Of a stretch of 64,000 nt of DNA, positions 25,231 to 38,818 are shown one piece after another. The stretch comes from Rhea pennata (lineage: Eukaryota > Chordata > Aves > Rheiformes > Rheidae), in contig NC_084672.1 of NCBI RefSeq assembly GCF_028389875.1, forward strand, positions 10,652,458-10,716,457, in the 5' to 3' direction. The notes under the pieces are model-generated. The model saw nothing but the letters and a program-made list of their open reading frames with translations, was not told where the DNA came from and did no database searches. Position 1 is the stretch's first letter, and each line of letters starts with the position of its first letter. The position numbers and the translations under genes are program-made.

Positions 25231-28200
25231 TTCGAAACCACTAACATAAAAGAGCAATATAGCCCAAAAGGCAAAATTCATATAGACCAGCAAATGGAAG
25301 GACCAAAAAAGAAAAAAGGCTTTTTTGCTTCAAAACAATAATAGGCCATGGCAAGAAAATTCAGTTTTTCAGATTCAGAAAAATTGCAAGCCTTCAGCTG
25401 CCTACCACTTCCAGTACTCTGGATGATAACATGAAGGTATAAAATAAACAGACTGTGCACTATCAGGAGTACTTTGAAAGAATCATTTTCAAGGAGCTCC
25501 ATTAAAAACATGTTCCGTTAAATACGGAAATTATGTTTGTCAGTCACGTAAAATTCTGCCTTTCTATAAATGAAATTTTTCCCATTTGCTGTAAATGATT
25601 TTGATTCCTTGCTATGTTTCCTAAATTTAAACGCAGTCACTGTGGAGAAGAGTTTCTCTTTGCTTTTGTGTTTCAGATTGATTAAAGCTCCTAGATCACA
25701 GAATTAAAAGAAGATACCTAAGTTACAGCTCAGCTAGATGTGCATACCATATGAGTTAGCATTTTTTACATGATAGACATGTTAGGAATATTAAATGAGG
25801 TTATAGCTAAGCCAGTTTACTACTGTCTTTAAAATGTTGCCTTCAGTAGTTAAAAATAAGTTGCACATCTACCCATATTAACATAAGCTTCTTGTATGAC
25901 ATGCTATAGTCCTGCAGGTTAATTAGCAAGGCCAGGAGTCAACGTTAGTGATTTACAGTCTGTAAAAAGATGATGTCACTGAAATGCGAAGAAGGTCAGA
26001 ATCCCCAAAGACAAATTATCCTGACAATAGAATGAGATCATTCCATACACTTGTCTGCTCCAAGGGGCAATAATTGAGCAGACCTACATGTAAAGACTGC
26101 ACTAAGCATTAGAAAAAAGCTACAGAGGCAGCACTTACTTCCAACGTAATACAGTAGAGTGCTGTAGATTTTGTTCCGAGCTTCTCTCATGAAAAAGCTT
26201 ACTCCACAGGGGCCCCAGTCCATTTATTTTTGCAAAAACTTTATAAAGAGAACGTTATAAACATATGTAAGCTTGAATAGAAGATCTTGTTTCATTTCAA
26301 ATAGAAGCACCGATACTCATTTGGAACAATATAATGGGACTCTCTGGAAAAAGAAAGCCTGCCTTTGAACCTTCCTATAGCATTTAATATAAAATTTTTT
26401 CCTGCAGTAAAATTCTACAGGCTGGTTAAGATCCAAAACTGTGTGAAGAATAAAATCCCCTATTGATCTTTGTAGGTCCTCAGCCAGTATGAATCAGTTT
26501 AGGTTCATTGATTTAAACAAGTTAGAGCATTAGCTAACTAATGTTAGCTACCAAGACTTCAAAAGAATTACACAAGTTTACAGTAGCTGAAGAAAGATCC
26601 ACGTTTGCTCTTACTGTTTGAGTAATTTCTACAGAATCCTATAGGCTGCATCTCCATTACCTCCTGCAACATTTTCCTATGGCTATGGGTGGACAGAGGT
26701 TGCTAGTGTTATAGTGAAAAGAAAAACTGTCTGTACAGAACAAGGAGTAATGCAAATCATCTACAAGAGAAATGAATAACTACTCGCACTACTAACACAT
26801 TCAAAAATTAAGACAGCGCTTAAAAATGAGTTAACAGTTTGTAACACAAGGTCTCTCCTATTTAGAAATGGAGAATCTTGAATTGTTAGCTTGCCTCTTT
26901 CAGATAATATAAATTGCTAAAGTTCAGTGCTTCTGAAGTGAAAGAGAATTACTACAGTTCGTTTAATAATTCCGATTGTGTTCCTGCTTGAGCTAACCAG
27001 CTTCCTGGATGTGGGTGTTGCATTTAAACTTCGAAGAGGACATCAGAACACATTTACATGAATATAGATCATTGCTTCCGCTGGGTGATTTAAATGCATC
27101 TTACAGCTGTGGGGAAGGATTTTCTCACTTTTCAAAACATCCTTCTTTAGAAAAGTAATTAATAACTTATTATTGTCTTTATATATAACAATAAAATTAG
27201 ACCCATTTCAGAACCCCCATCCTCTTAGCAGCAGCCCTCATCCTCCTTCCATTTGCCCTGTACCAAAACTAGTACTTTTGGCTAATTGACAAGCATTTTG
27301 TGGCACATCCTGAGTCTACAGCGAACGTTCCTCCAGGTGGTAGGAGTGCTTCACAGCCATTCCCACCTGATGCCATCATAATATTCTGCCACAGTCCACC
27401 AATTCCAAAATCAGATCCCTCCATTACTAATTAATATCGCTATGCTGTAGGCCTACTGTCATGAGGAAAAACGTCTCTGTGAAATACGCTGCCTCTGGGT
27501 ATTCCTTCTAGAAGGCCAAGATAGCCTTTCAAATAAAAAGGAAAAAAAGAAGAAAAAGGAAAAAATAGTTGTTCCTTTAGCAGGCCGTGCTGAGAGTGGA
27601 AACTCAGTTTCGGACTTGTCTCATGAGGCAGTCAAGCATTTGCTCACCTTGCAGACTGTCTGTGTGGGTGAAGGTGAATGATGCTGCCTATCAGTCTCAG
27701 GAACATGGACCACTGAGGAATCATCCTGCCCTGAGGGACACAACAGGGTCTACATATGGAAGCCTGTATGAGTTAATGCTGCATAAACCGGTAATGACTT
27801 CTGATTAGATATTATATTACATCCCTGAGCAATTAGCATAGAAAAAACACCCCAGATTCTGCCATCAGTTCCCTCCTCTGCTGCACAATCCACAATCATT
27901 CATTTCACTTCCCACCCATATGCATTTAGCTTTTTAAAAACATTATACAGCAAATTATGCAGTGTTCAGAAAGACATTTGCCAGGGCTGACGGGGAAAGC
28001 ATTTTTTTTTTTTTTGATAACCAGATGAGTTCCTAGGATGTTCTCCTCTATTTTTATATCTCAAAGACAAAGCAGCATGGTCTTTGGGAGTATCACTATA
28101 AGCAAGTGATAAATACCACTGCTAAGACTTAGCAGCATAAAAAGAGGAAATTCAGCATAATAGGAGTAGTCCTCATCTTTGCCTTGAAACACTGAAAATA

Positions 28201-28283
28201 CACCTATGATTCAAAAGATGGTTTTGTTTCAATTCACAGAATAAGAGGGACAGGAAAACTCCCTTTACTTCACTGTAATTCTT

Positions 28284-28303
28284 AAAAAAAAAAAAAAAAA
28301 AAA
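28284..28303. repeat. A20 homopolymer
   Basis: Uninterrupted run of 20 A followed by GAAGAAG. No recognised element precedes it. Confidence 0.85.
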
Positions 28304-29121
28304 GAAGAAGTTTTCTAGAGGATAATAATGCAAAACCAACATAGCTCAAGTCATAGAAAATATCTTCTCATTTGGAAGTTAAGAGTCCAGCATTTCAATT
28401 ATAAGCATCAGAAAATCATTACTTCTGCAAACTTCCTCTAAGCAACTCCATCAACCTTTTCAAAATAATATTTACTATAGTGGAAAAGCCTTTGAACCTA
28501 CCAATTTCTTATTTTCTCTTCTGTGCGATCCTATGACTTACACTGTTACTTCGGGTTGCACAACTTTCTGAAGTTTGCCTGTTTATCTACTAACAATCTC
28601 TCTCTTCTGGCCCTGACTAATGCTACATTTACACCAGCATTCATTGCCAAGAAAAGCAAAGTGAAAGCTCACACTGTGATTTTTTGCCCTTTTATTATTA
28701 TTCAGGGTGATTAAAGCTGATCTGAAATACTCACTTTCAAATTGATTTTTAAATCTGAAGTATCAAACACACCAATTTGTCATTTCTCTCCTTTTTGTTA
28801 AAATACTGGATAATAATCTTGTGCAAGACTGAAGCATTAAATGTCTCTCTACCCACTGAGCAAAGAAGAAAGGCTGATTCATAAGAACCAGTGAAAGAAG
28901 AAAAGCTCTAGTTCAGTTTGCCGTCTCATTTTATATCACTTGCCCAGTCCCCCAAAGATTAAGCCTAAGCACTCCAACTGACAGACGTGAAGCCTGGAGA
29001 CTTTGTAGAAAAAGCATAGTACAAACAGACTTACATACTTGCTCTGAAGCAAGTCAGGTGGCACAGGAGGTTTGTATTTTGAGAAAGTTTTTATGAAAGA
29101 AAATACAATGATTTTATTATA

Positions 29122-29140
29122 TATACATACATACATACAT
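29122..29140. repeat. (ATAC)n microsatellite
   Basis: Four to five ATAC/TACA units following a short TATATA run. Confidence 0.8.
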
Positions 29141-29714
29141 TTTTTCCTTAAATTATTCTTTGATCATGTACCCTGATACAAAGCAGGAATAACTCCAGCA
29201 TACATCCAGCAGGAGGAAAGAATCATGACTAATACTTCTCCCACAGGAGCTCAATATTGTAGCAGATTTATTGCTAGCCTCCAGCCCTTCTGCTTTGGAT
29301 CATCCAGACTCAGATCAAGAATTAAATCTAGAGAAAAAGGCATCTTTTCAGGGACTGTTAGCAGCTCTTTGTTTTATAAAGTGACCAATGTTTCAAAAGG
29401 ATTCAGTATCTTTTCTTTTTAAATAAGGATTTTGCAAGAAGCTTATCTGCACTGGAAATAAACAGGGAGACTTTTTATAAAGTATTACAAAAGTCACTCT
29501 TACAGTAAAAGACCACAACACAGACATTAAGGGTCTGTCCTTCAAAACCACAGGTCTTTCATTTGTTTGGTGGTTTGGGATTTTCTGTTTGTTGCTTTTA
29601 AATGCATACAAGAACCCTTAAATCTAGTATTTTGCTTTGTTTTTTCTACCATCATGGTGAAGCTGTGAACATTTTCATGTTTTTCTCTAATTTGATGCCA
29701 ATGTCAAGCTGGAA

Positions 29715-29818
29715 ACTTTTTTGTTTTTTTTTTTTTTTTGTTTGTTTTTTTTTAATTTTTGTAATGGAAACAGATTCTGATGAAATACAAGACCTTTTTT
29801 TGTTTTTCTTTTTTTTTG
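29715..29818. repeat. T-rich low-complexity pair of tracts
   Basis: Two T-rich blocks (about 29715-29760 and 29792-29818), with rare G or C, flank a short ordinary stretch. The Phe-rich and Lys-rich open frames across them are artefacts. Confidence 0.85.
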
Positions 29819-30515
29819 CAAAACAAAGTATCACAAGATTTGTCACAAAAACATGGAACTGGCAACAGTGACAGTCTCTTTATGCATAGTGGCTTGCTAT
29901 TTATAGGACTGCTCACAAGCATGCAGATATACTTCCACTCTCTCGTAATCTATGAAGAAAAAGGCTCAGCTAGCATTATTCCCAGATACCTGTCACTTTA
30001 CAAGTTGAGAACCAAATGAAAGTGACAGAAAAAGTGAATCCTTTTCTGACAGAAATCAAACAAGACTCAATTAAAATCATATAAACCACAGCAATTTACC
30101 CAAACTGACTGACTGGTCCTAAACATCAATCTGTATGTACTAAAACCCATAAAGTTAGACTGTACATATACAGCACACTTCCATGTAACAAGCTGCAAAA
30201 AGAGTACATATTCTCCAAAGTCACACCAGTCACACAGCTACATTGGACAGTGTCTGCCAATTTGCTGACGTTGCCATCAGGAGGAAGCACGCTTTTCTTC
30301 ACCGAACTCTTCCTCTGCTGTTCGTTTGCTTTTTTCCTAAGCTTTTCCAGCTTTTTTGACTCTGTTTTCCTTTGGCTGCCTGCCCACTTTCTGGGTTAAC
30401 GTGGAAGAGTTCCTGGGTAACTTCTCCCTTTTTACTGGCTGTGAATCGCACGCCACGTGACAGTGACATTGCTCAAGTCCTAACTGCTAGTATCACTGCT
30501 AAATCTGTTTATATT

Positions 30516-30552
30516 AAAAAAAAAAAAAAAAAAAAAGGAGAGAGAGAGAAGC
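30516..30552. repeat. A21 homopolymer followed by a (GA)n stretch
   Basis: A run of 21 A at 30516-30536 passes into GGAGAGAGAGAGAAG. Confidence 0.85.
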
Positions 30553-30579
30553 TTAAAGCAGGAAAGGCTTAACGACGTT

Positions 30580-30860
30580 AATGTGAGCTGCTCTCTGTGC
30601 AGTCAGTACACTGGTACCCAGGGAACTGCTGCTGCTGGGAACGCTCTTCGCCCTTGTACCACGCTCGCAGAAACAACGGGCCTCCCACAGTCAAGGGGTC
30701 TCTTGGAAACCCACGGGGCAGCACGGGAGGCAGAGAAATAAGACAGGGAGGCAGCTCCACGCTGCCCTTTACAGAAGCAAGATGATACAGAAGGTGTGCT
30801 CCGGCTGGTAACTGCACTCTGCCTGCCGAGGCACACAACAGACTAGTGCCCCATCTATCA
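30580..30860. other. GC-richer intergenic patch with scattered CpG
   Basis: This stretch is clearly GC-richer than its surroundings, with CpG in words such as GAACGCTCTTCGCCC, CACGCTCGCAG and CCCACGGGGC. Overlapping open frames of 62-96 codons on both strands reflect base composition; none resembles a known protein. Confidence 0.4.
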
Positions 30861-32820
30861 TTGGGCACTTCTAGGCAAACAACGCAACCCCATCATGCGA
30901 TTAGCACCGTTGCTGTAAAGGCCCCCATACAAGCGCAATGTTATTTTTCTACAGCATTTTTACATTTCTGCTCTAGCTTTCACACCAGCTGCAGTTGTGT
31001 TACTCACTGGCCTTGATGCTTACAATGTTGGATGTGATAGGAACAGACTAGACATTGTTTTAATATGGGAAGGTTAATTTAAAATAACCTTCATATTGCA
31101 TGACAGTAACATTACAAGGAGAAGACTTGGGTTCATAAATAGGATCAGCTTTCAATCCCCAGACCAGTGATAGCAGCACTTGTCACGAACATACTGTGCC
31201 TGGTCTCCAGGGGAAGTGCAGCTTCAGCTGCCACTTACACAGCTCCTTCTGTCAGTCACTCCAAGAAGCAATGCCAGATTTTTTTCTTCTAAAGAGCCAT
31301 TCCCTTGACTTTCTAAAGGTAACTGCCACCATGACAAGAGATGAAAGACAGAAATCAATTAGCTACAAATGTGCTCGAAAGCATGCCCATCACCTGTTAC
31401 TGTACAGTATTACAGCACTAGTTGGCTCTAGATATCTCTGCATCACTGAGCAAAATAAATCAGCCCTTGAAATTACATGGATTGTTATAAACTCATCATT
31501 TAAAGGAGCAGTGAAAGAATAAAAATAGGGACTTACGGTCAAGCACATACATTAAAGACAGCCAGAAAATACTGCTTAATGGTATTATCATTCATATCTG
31601 GGGGGTCTGTCATCTCAGGCCCTGCTCTTCTATGACAGACCTTGCCTTTGAATACACTCCCACTCCCCCTTCTGCTCCCAAACAAGGTAGGAGTAAAATC
31701 TCAGAGCAGTGAGGCAGTAAGTCTGACTGAACAGTTATACTGCCTTCAGACCTGGCAAAGGAACAGAAACTTCTGAAGCTGCTGTAGACCTTGCCAAGCC
31801 CTCTTTAAGCATGATTAGGTCTGCCTCTTCATCACGATCAGCCTTCTTAGAGCTCTTCTCAGCACTGGGTCTAGGCTGGCATTGCACAGTAGCCATTTCA
31901 AATCATCTGGAATCCTACAATTACAAGACCAATGAACATCCCCTTCTTCCATTGCTGTGAAATAATCAGCAGTGCAAAATGTTGCTTTCATAGGGCATAC
32001 TTAGAAGGCCAGGGACAATTTTGCACAAACCCTCTCTCAAACATGTTCTGCTTATTCCATAGCCATCTTTTTTACATTATCTAAGTTTGTGTGTTTTTTT
32101 CTGAGCAAGTTATCATCCAATACATACATCTGCAGAATATGTCAGAGGAGACAGTGGTACACATGACTGTCATGGAGTGATCACTGAGTCTTGTAAGACC
32201 CATCTCTAAGCCTGAGGATTTTTACTACAGCAAAACAAATGGCAGAATATACCAGAGAAGCAGCTGACACTAGCATAAATCATCTGGAAAGCAATGAAAT
32301 GAGAGTGATTTATTCATTACCTGACTTAATTTATTACAGTGCAAAAGAACCACATGAAAAATTCTGGAAGAGCTCTCCACAGATGGGAAAAAGCCAGCAC
32401 TGAAGTGGTGATGATGATCAATCTGCCTCCCATTTGTAATTCCACTTGAGAAAATGCATATTTTAGCTGTGCTTTGTGGCTACTACACAAAAAAGTAGCA
32501 TAACATTACTGAATTCCCTTTCCTCTTGGGGATAGCAAACATGTTTGTGAGCATATAGGAAATGCAGGGTTTAAAAAGGCTATAGATTCTTTTGACAAAA
32601 GTCTATTTTTGCTGTCTGTACAGATTAATATTTATTGTTAGCCTTTTACACAAGCAGGTTTTCCGGGGAAAAAAAATGCCTCTAGAAATCTCACTGGAGA
32701 GCAGTGAGGCACGCCACTTCCGTAAGACTGAAGGAGAGGCCTTTTATATGGCCGTCAAAAATGCTAACACAAAAACACAAAATTCCAGAAATCAGTGTTT
32801 TTACAAAAATGAACAGTCTC

Positions 32821-32885
32821 AAAAAAAAAAAAAAAAAGAAAAAAGAAAAGAAAAAAGAAAAAAGAAAAAAGAAAAAAGAAAAAAA
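32821..32885. repeat. A tract passing into a (GAAAA/GAAAAAA)n purine repeat
   Basis: A17 is followed by repeats of G plus four to six A, all purine for 65 bases. The lysine-rich open frames across it are artefacts of the repeat. Confidence 0.9.
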
Positions 32886-35800
32886 TAATCCCCAGAAGAA
32901 TCAGTGGATGGTTAAGGACTTGGATCCCTAGTGAATTACAGAATGAAGTAGGAGGAATGAGTAGAGGGGGAGAAAGGCTAAATTAAAAATAAATAATTAA
33001 ATAAATAAAGCTCCTCCAGAAAAACAGCATCTGTTGAAACAGAAAAGTCTCTGCCAAACAGCCCAAACCACACCACTTCATGGCATCTATTTTTTTCCTC
33101 CTGTTAGTCATGATTTGCAAGAATTTTATAATCATGGAACGACACAGCTGTAGAAGAGCAATGTCCCCCTCACTTCTTTGGTTAAGTTTATTAATAGAGA
33201 CTATAAAAATCAATATTCATTTTTATCTTATGTACTTTTCAGTAGATCCAAACCATCACAGAACAAAGAAAGCACACACAATACAGGATGAATAAGCCAC
33301 AAAACTCAGAAATACAGCTAAATCAAAATGGTATTTACATGTAAATGCTTTAACTTGCATGTAAACTATTAGTCTAAGCACCACTAAAGTCAGCCAGGCT
33401 TACATAGCCTGCCTCAAGTTAAACAGTATTTTCCTTCTCAGAGCTGCACTGATAAAGCAAATCATATATACTATCAAATTTGAGGAGTGAAACTGAAAAG
33501 TGGTAAGAAATAGCAGAGTAAGAAATAAATGTTTTTCCATTTTATAGACATACTTGTGCAGGGTATAACATAAGAGATTCTACTTCACATTCTTCCCACC
33601 TTTCCCTAACTCCTTTGGCTACAGCTCCACAGAAAATTCACAGGAAACCTGAGTCATGGCTGTGGAAATGGCAGCAGCTTTTCATAAAAGTACCTTGTGC
33701 ATGGTAATACTGTCAGCCTGGACGGTTGTCTTATACCTCTTGGCCACAGGTGAGATCTGGTAAATCAATTCAAAGTCTTCAATTATAAATTCAACATTTT
33801 TTAAAAAATCAAAAAGCTGTTTCAAACAACGTGTATTTACTTAGTTTTCTCCATATTCTAATAAGATTTGTACCTGTTGACCTTTAACAAACATATTTTA
33901 GAAAGAGCTTAATTTCCATGGAATTTACATATCAGAAATAATGATAGCTGATTGAACTTCCTTGTAAGCATCATGCAAGCAGGGATGTAGCACTAAGCAG
34001 TAAGAAAAGATGAATATTTTGCAGATCTATAAACACCTTCTGAGGAAGGATTTCAGAACATTTTATGAATGCTGAAGTATTTTATGTCAATACCACAACA
34101 GGTACTTAAAAAAAAAAAAAAATCCATCCTTATCACAATTTTCTTTACTGCCTTCATTTTTCCATATGAGATAACAAAGACTACTGTAGTCCCTTGCCTA
34201 ATTTCAACTCTGAGTTTTCAGAAACAGCCTCGTATGAGCAAAAATCAAAATGAATCACAAGCTATGCAAGAACTGCAACCAGACATTTAAAAAAAAAAAG
34301 TGCTGACAAAATAAACCATCTCATTCACATCATCTCCTCCACATGCTCCTCCACTTTTATTTCTGCTTCCAAAGAAAACTAGGAAGAAACACAGAAAAGT
34401 CCACACAGTGTGTTGAACCAAACCAAATTTAGAAAGGAGAAGCCTTAATGGAAGAACAAGACAAAGTAACTTGCCCACAGAATTTAGGCTGATACAGCCA
34501 TGGCCAGGAGAAAAGTCACCTGCATTCCCAGTTCCAGTTCTGCTGCCTAGTTACATTGTGGAAGGTTTTAAGCAGACCTGCAAGCTTCTGTGCCTTAGTC
34601 ATCTCATCGGTAAATGATACTTGTCTGACACTAGGTTTATAAATAATAGGTTTATAAATAAAATAAATTCCAGATACACGTATTTGAGAAACGTCTCTAT
34701 AATCAAGAACGCCATTTTACTCACAGAATTACCAAGTACAGCATACTGACCTCCTGCGTGAAGTAATTGAAGGAAACTGATGTCCAGTTCCTCATTTACA
34801 CGGGAGACATTTACTCCCCTCATTCAGTCTGTAAAAACAAAAAAACAAGCAGGCACTCCACAGAAGCTGAGGCTCTTTCATACTCACTGGTCTCAGGCAG
34901 TTGCACAAATAGGTGACTCCTTGCTGCCACAAACACACAAGGTTTCTCAGGCATGGCAATATGCCAGGCCTAGCTGTAGCAAACTCAGTAGTTTATGGAT
35001 CCCTTTTAATCTGCGCATCTAAGAGATCAACTAAAGGTTTGTCAAGCAGCATTGAAGAATTTGCCTGCTTTAAAATTAAAATTAAAAATCTTAAGTGTCC
35101 CAAGGGAGAAATCTTGTTGTTTAACTTAATCTATTGCAATGACTGACTTCACTCACCTCTCTCCTCTTGTGCTAGTGAGAGAACTGCTTGAAAAGATCAC
35201 AGAGTACTTAAACTGTGGTGCTCATATTCTTCCTGGAGAGCTATTATGGCTTTCTCCATGCATTTATAATCCTGCATTATGCACAGAAAAAAAAAGCACA
35301 GGGCTCTATTATGCAGTGGGAGAAATGTAAAGGACATAAAACTGTGAATGCTTAACCAACCCAAAATCATAAAGAAAAGTTTCAATTCAAAGCAATGGGC
35401 ACTTGGAGTCCACTCATTTTTGCAAGTTCATCTCTGCTACGAGAATACATATTCAATTTAATAAAACATTCCAAATCATTTATAGCCAAAGCTCCTCTTC
35501 TTTGCTCTAAATGGTTTTGTATAAAAAGCACAGTGTACAATCCAGATATTCCATGCTTTGCTCTTCTTGTCAGCACAGCAGCTAACTTCTTTAATGAATG
35601 ACACACTACTACTCAGTGAGCAAGACTCCAAATATTAGTATCTCAAACAAGAAAAGCTAGTTCCTAAGTGTTAGTAGAGAGTTGAGAGATTTTATTCAGA
35701 CCTAATTCTGCAATGAGATGCTTTGGTAAAAGAATATTGTGCTGCTTTGGTGTCTCTGTCTTCAACTATTGTAATAGTGAGAATGCTGCTTAATTCCAAA

Positions 35801-36217
35801 AATAACATGGAAAGTAGAGTATGAAAGAAAATACACCATGACATTCCACATATACTTTGATTTCTCTTTTAGACTTCTGCGTTAAGATTTAAGTGAAGCT
35901 GTTCAAAGCAGCAAAAGAATTACTGGGGAAAAAAGATGGTTAATCACCTAAGATTATTAGTGCTTGTGAAAAGGAAAGGTTTTTAAGCAAGAAGATGCTT
36001 AAGAAGATGGAAGAAAATGAAGGGTGGCCAGAGACAACAGGAAGGGGTTTTTTGGCCACTGATCTTCATTTTTCTCTGGGGAAATCTAGCTACTATTCTT
36101 GTTCTTTCTACAAAGTGGAGTATCAGATGGATTGCTCAGTGAATAGTTATCATTCTGTAATAATTATTATCATATAGAAGCTTAGTGTGTTTTCATACAT
36201 TATAAAAGGTAAGGTGC

Positions 36218-36272
36218 CCTGACTCCACTAAGATCAATAGAGTCAATTCACATCAGCTGAGTGTCTGGCTTT
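36218..36272 (+). repeat. possible ancient amniote repeat fragment (copy 2)
   Basis: TGACTCCACTAAGATCAATA, then GAGTCAATTCACATCAGCTG and AGTGTCTGGC resemble the same core as the fragment near 25160 (AACTCCACTGACTTCAATGG, then ACACCAGCTGAGGATCTGGC). Boundaries and family are uncertain. Confidence 0.35.
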
Positions 36273-37968
36273 TAGAAAGTTAAAAATGCACTGAAAATGT
36301 ATACAGATAAGGTCTTTATTTTAAAAGCTGTGTGTATTCATTTTAATCATGTATTATATTTAGCAATAAAGCTGGCAATGGAAGATGAAATGATATAATG
36401 GCCAGCTCTCAATTAAATCTTTCTATGGCTTGCTCCATCAGCAAGTTATTCATCAAGTTTTGCAGAAATTTTCCAAAAATATGTCATATTGTTATGTATG
36501 TGTAACAAAGCAAGGAGAAAAGCAGCTACATCAAGTCACTTTCTGAACTAGGGAAACTTGGTTAGAGATTCATGGCACGTAAGCCATTAGATTCTCTTCC
36601 CACTAGTAGCTGTTACTAAGGTAAGTAGATCTCAAATATTGCTGCAACTATTTCTTGCAGGTTGGTTTGTTTTTCTCCTGCTGGTTAGTGGGATTTTTGC
36701 TCTTTACAAATATTCTTGCAACACCGTGAATTAGTTTTCATCTAAATGTTACTTCAGATACAATTTGAAAATACTCCATAACAAAACATGAAAGTTCTTG
36801 CTAAATATTTTTAAATTTATGTTAATACTTTTTCTGCTTACTCAGAGAGAGAGTCAAAACAATGATCAACCAGCAGGTCAGACATCCCTAACTTTATCTT
36901 TGATTTTGCTAGAAAGGTAAGTGTAGTATCAAAAAGCATCATTAAAAACACTTATTTATGTCTTGAGAGAGTTTTACAGGCTGCAGTAAGTCACCATGCC
37001 TTCCATAACTATATACAGCTGGCAATGCCCAAGCTATATAGGTATGCTTGCACTAACTCTGTCTGAGCCATGCCTGCTGTGCAGACATATCCTTATAAAA
37101 CAGTAACAATTTATGGAATAATCTTGTACACAAAGCAAATGTTTCATTTACTTGAATTCATAAATACAATCTTAAAAGGAAATATTTCCATAACGAAAAC
37201 AAACTGGAAGGCCACTGCTCTTTAAAATAAGAGTTAAAAATTCAAAATCATTCCACTTGTAAAACAAGTCAGTTTTCTTTCCCATAGGGACAAAATTGGT
37301 ATGAATAACTTCTGCCTGCTGCTCGCTGACACACACAAAATACCTATTTGGAAAAAACACATAGTGCTAACAGACAGTACAAGCCAATCGAAAATTAAAG
37401 AAGTGGTTATACCCTGGAAAGAAAAAGACAGTCTATTTGTGCAGTTATCTGAAACAGAATTCTTTCCCAATAGTGAAGGCAAAAGGTAGCAGAAAGTCAG
37501 CTGACACAAGATTCAAGAACGTATTTCCCATTAATTTAACTAGGTATCAGAAACCATTCAAGGACACCTAGCTTTTTAGTCAGTCTTAACGTTCTTGAAT
37601 TTCCAACTCTTGTCCTTTCCTTTTATCATTCTAAGCACTCAACAGCCAAATGAAGAGGCAGTTCATGCATCACATTTCCCCTTGCCCATCCAAAGTTTCC
37701 ATTTTGCTCCACTGTAAATTAACGCCCTCTGAAGATTTTTTTTTCCTATTTGTCTGAGTTTTGGAGCCTTCTACATCCTAGACACCTGCCAATAGCAAAA
37801 TATTTCATATATTTTCGAAAAGGTTCATCTTTACCTGGATTCAAAAACAACAGGTTGAACAGGTAGAAATTTCTCTTCTGAAAGAGCCTCGGTAAACATT
37901 CAAACCAACAGGAGCAGCAGAGAGAGCTACGTGTCTGCTTCAGTCTGCCTGGCTTATGCTAATCATGA

Positions 37969-38002
37969 CTTTTTTTCTTTCTTTCTTTTTTCTTTTTTTT
38001 TT
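37969..38002. repeat. pyrimidine (T/C) tract
   Basis: 34 bases of T with spaced C, of the TTTCTTTC type, about 280 bases beyond the distal EFL1 poly(A) signal. Confidence 0.8.
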
Positions 38003-38280
38003 AAAAGATCCATTCTAAAGACAAGAAAGGAAAACAAACCTTGTCTGCTCTTCCATGCTTAGTCTTCCATGTGTGCTACTTTTTTACTCTCTAATTTAAA
38101 AAAAGATTCATTGCTACAACCTGGGAGCAGAAAAAGTACCATAGGATTTAGATGACTGTTTACATAAGGAATATAGTGAAAGAAATAGTTTACAAACTTG
38201 TGAGCAACAAATACATTGTAAAAACCAAAATCAATTTAAAGGAGAGTCAAAAACATTAAGGAGTTAAATTCATTGCATAG

Positions 38281-38286
38281 TTTATT
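38281..38286 (-). terminator. candidate poly(A) signal AATAAA, distal
   Basis: A second AATAAA on the minus strand lies about 345 bases after the EFL1 stop. A short T-rich stretch (TGTTTTTGA) follows about 30 bases downstream, somewhat better than at the proximal site. It could define a longer 3' UTR. Confidence 0.4.
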
Positions 38287-38484
38287 TGCAACAGACTAGG
38301 TAACCAGTTCTAATTGTAATTACATCTGATAAATCAGAAAGAAACAAAAATTAAGTTTTGATTTCCTGATCTGTGACAACAATATGGCAGAAAATTTAAA
38401 AAAGATGATCAATTCCAAAGAATCTGTTCCTATCTTTTACTTAAATAAACTATTTTCTCTATAGAAAATTTGGAAAGGCTTAAG

Positions 38485-38490
38485 TTTATT
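38485..38490 (-). terminator. candidate poly(A) signal AATAAA, proximal
   Basis: TTTATT on the plus strand gives AATAAA on the minus strand, about 140 bases after the EFL1 stop. The sequence just downstream is A/T-rich but not clearly GU-rich, so use of this site is uncertain. Confidence 0.45.
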
Positions 38491-38629
38491 AAAACATAAG
38501 CCACAAACTTTACAGGGTTTAAGAAAATTGATGTGAAAGAACAAGTCCAGATGAAATTGTGAAACTGCTGCACAGAAAATAATCCACTCGCACTTAGCTG
38601 AGTCAGGAGAGAACTGAAAGCAGATGCAG
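38485..38629 (-). other. EFL1: EFL1 3' untranslated region (candidate, short form)
   Basis: This stretch follows the EFL1 stop and runs to the first canonical AATAAA on the minus strand. It is AT-rich and has no continued reading frame. The true cleavage site would lie 10-30 bases further, near 38455-38475. A longer form ending near 38260 is equally possible from sequence alone. Confidence 0.5.

Positions 38630-38818
<189 letters not shown>

Larger units (their letters stand above)
24944..38280. other. gene-free interval directly downstream of EFL1
   Basis: AT-rich sequence with low-complexity tracts and two possible worn ancient repeats. No coding gene, tRNA or recognised regulatory element other than the EFL1 poly(A) candidates at its right-hand edge. 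Confidence 0.55.

Noticed and set aside
29602..29871. Phe-rich 89-codon frame and Lys-rich antisense frame
   Set aside because: Produced by T-rich low-complexity tracts.
32592..32931. Lysine-rich open frames of 75-98 codons
   Set aside because: Their basic tails come entirely from the A/GAAAA low-complexity tract.
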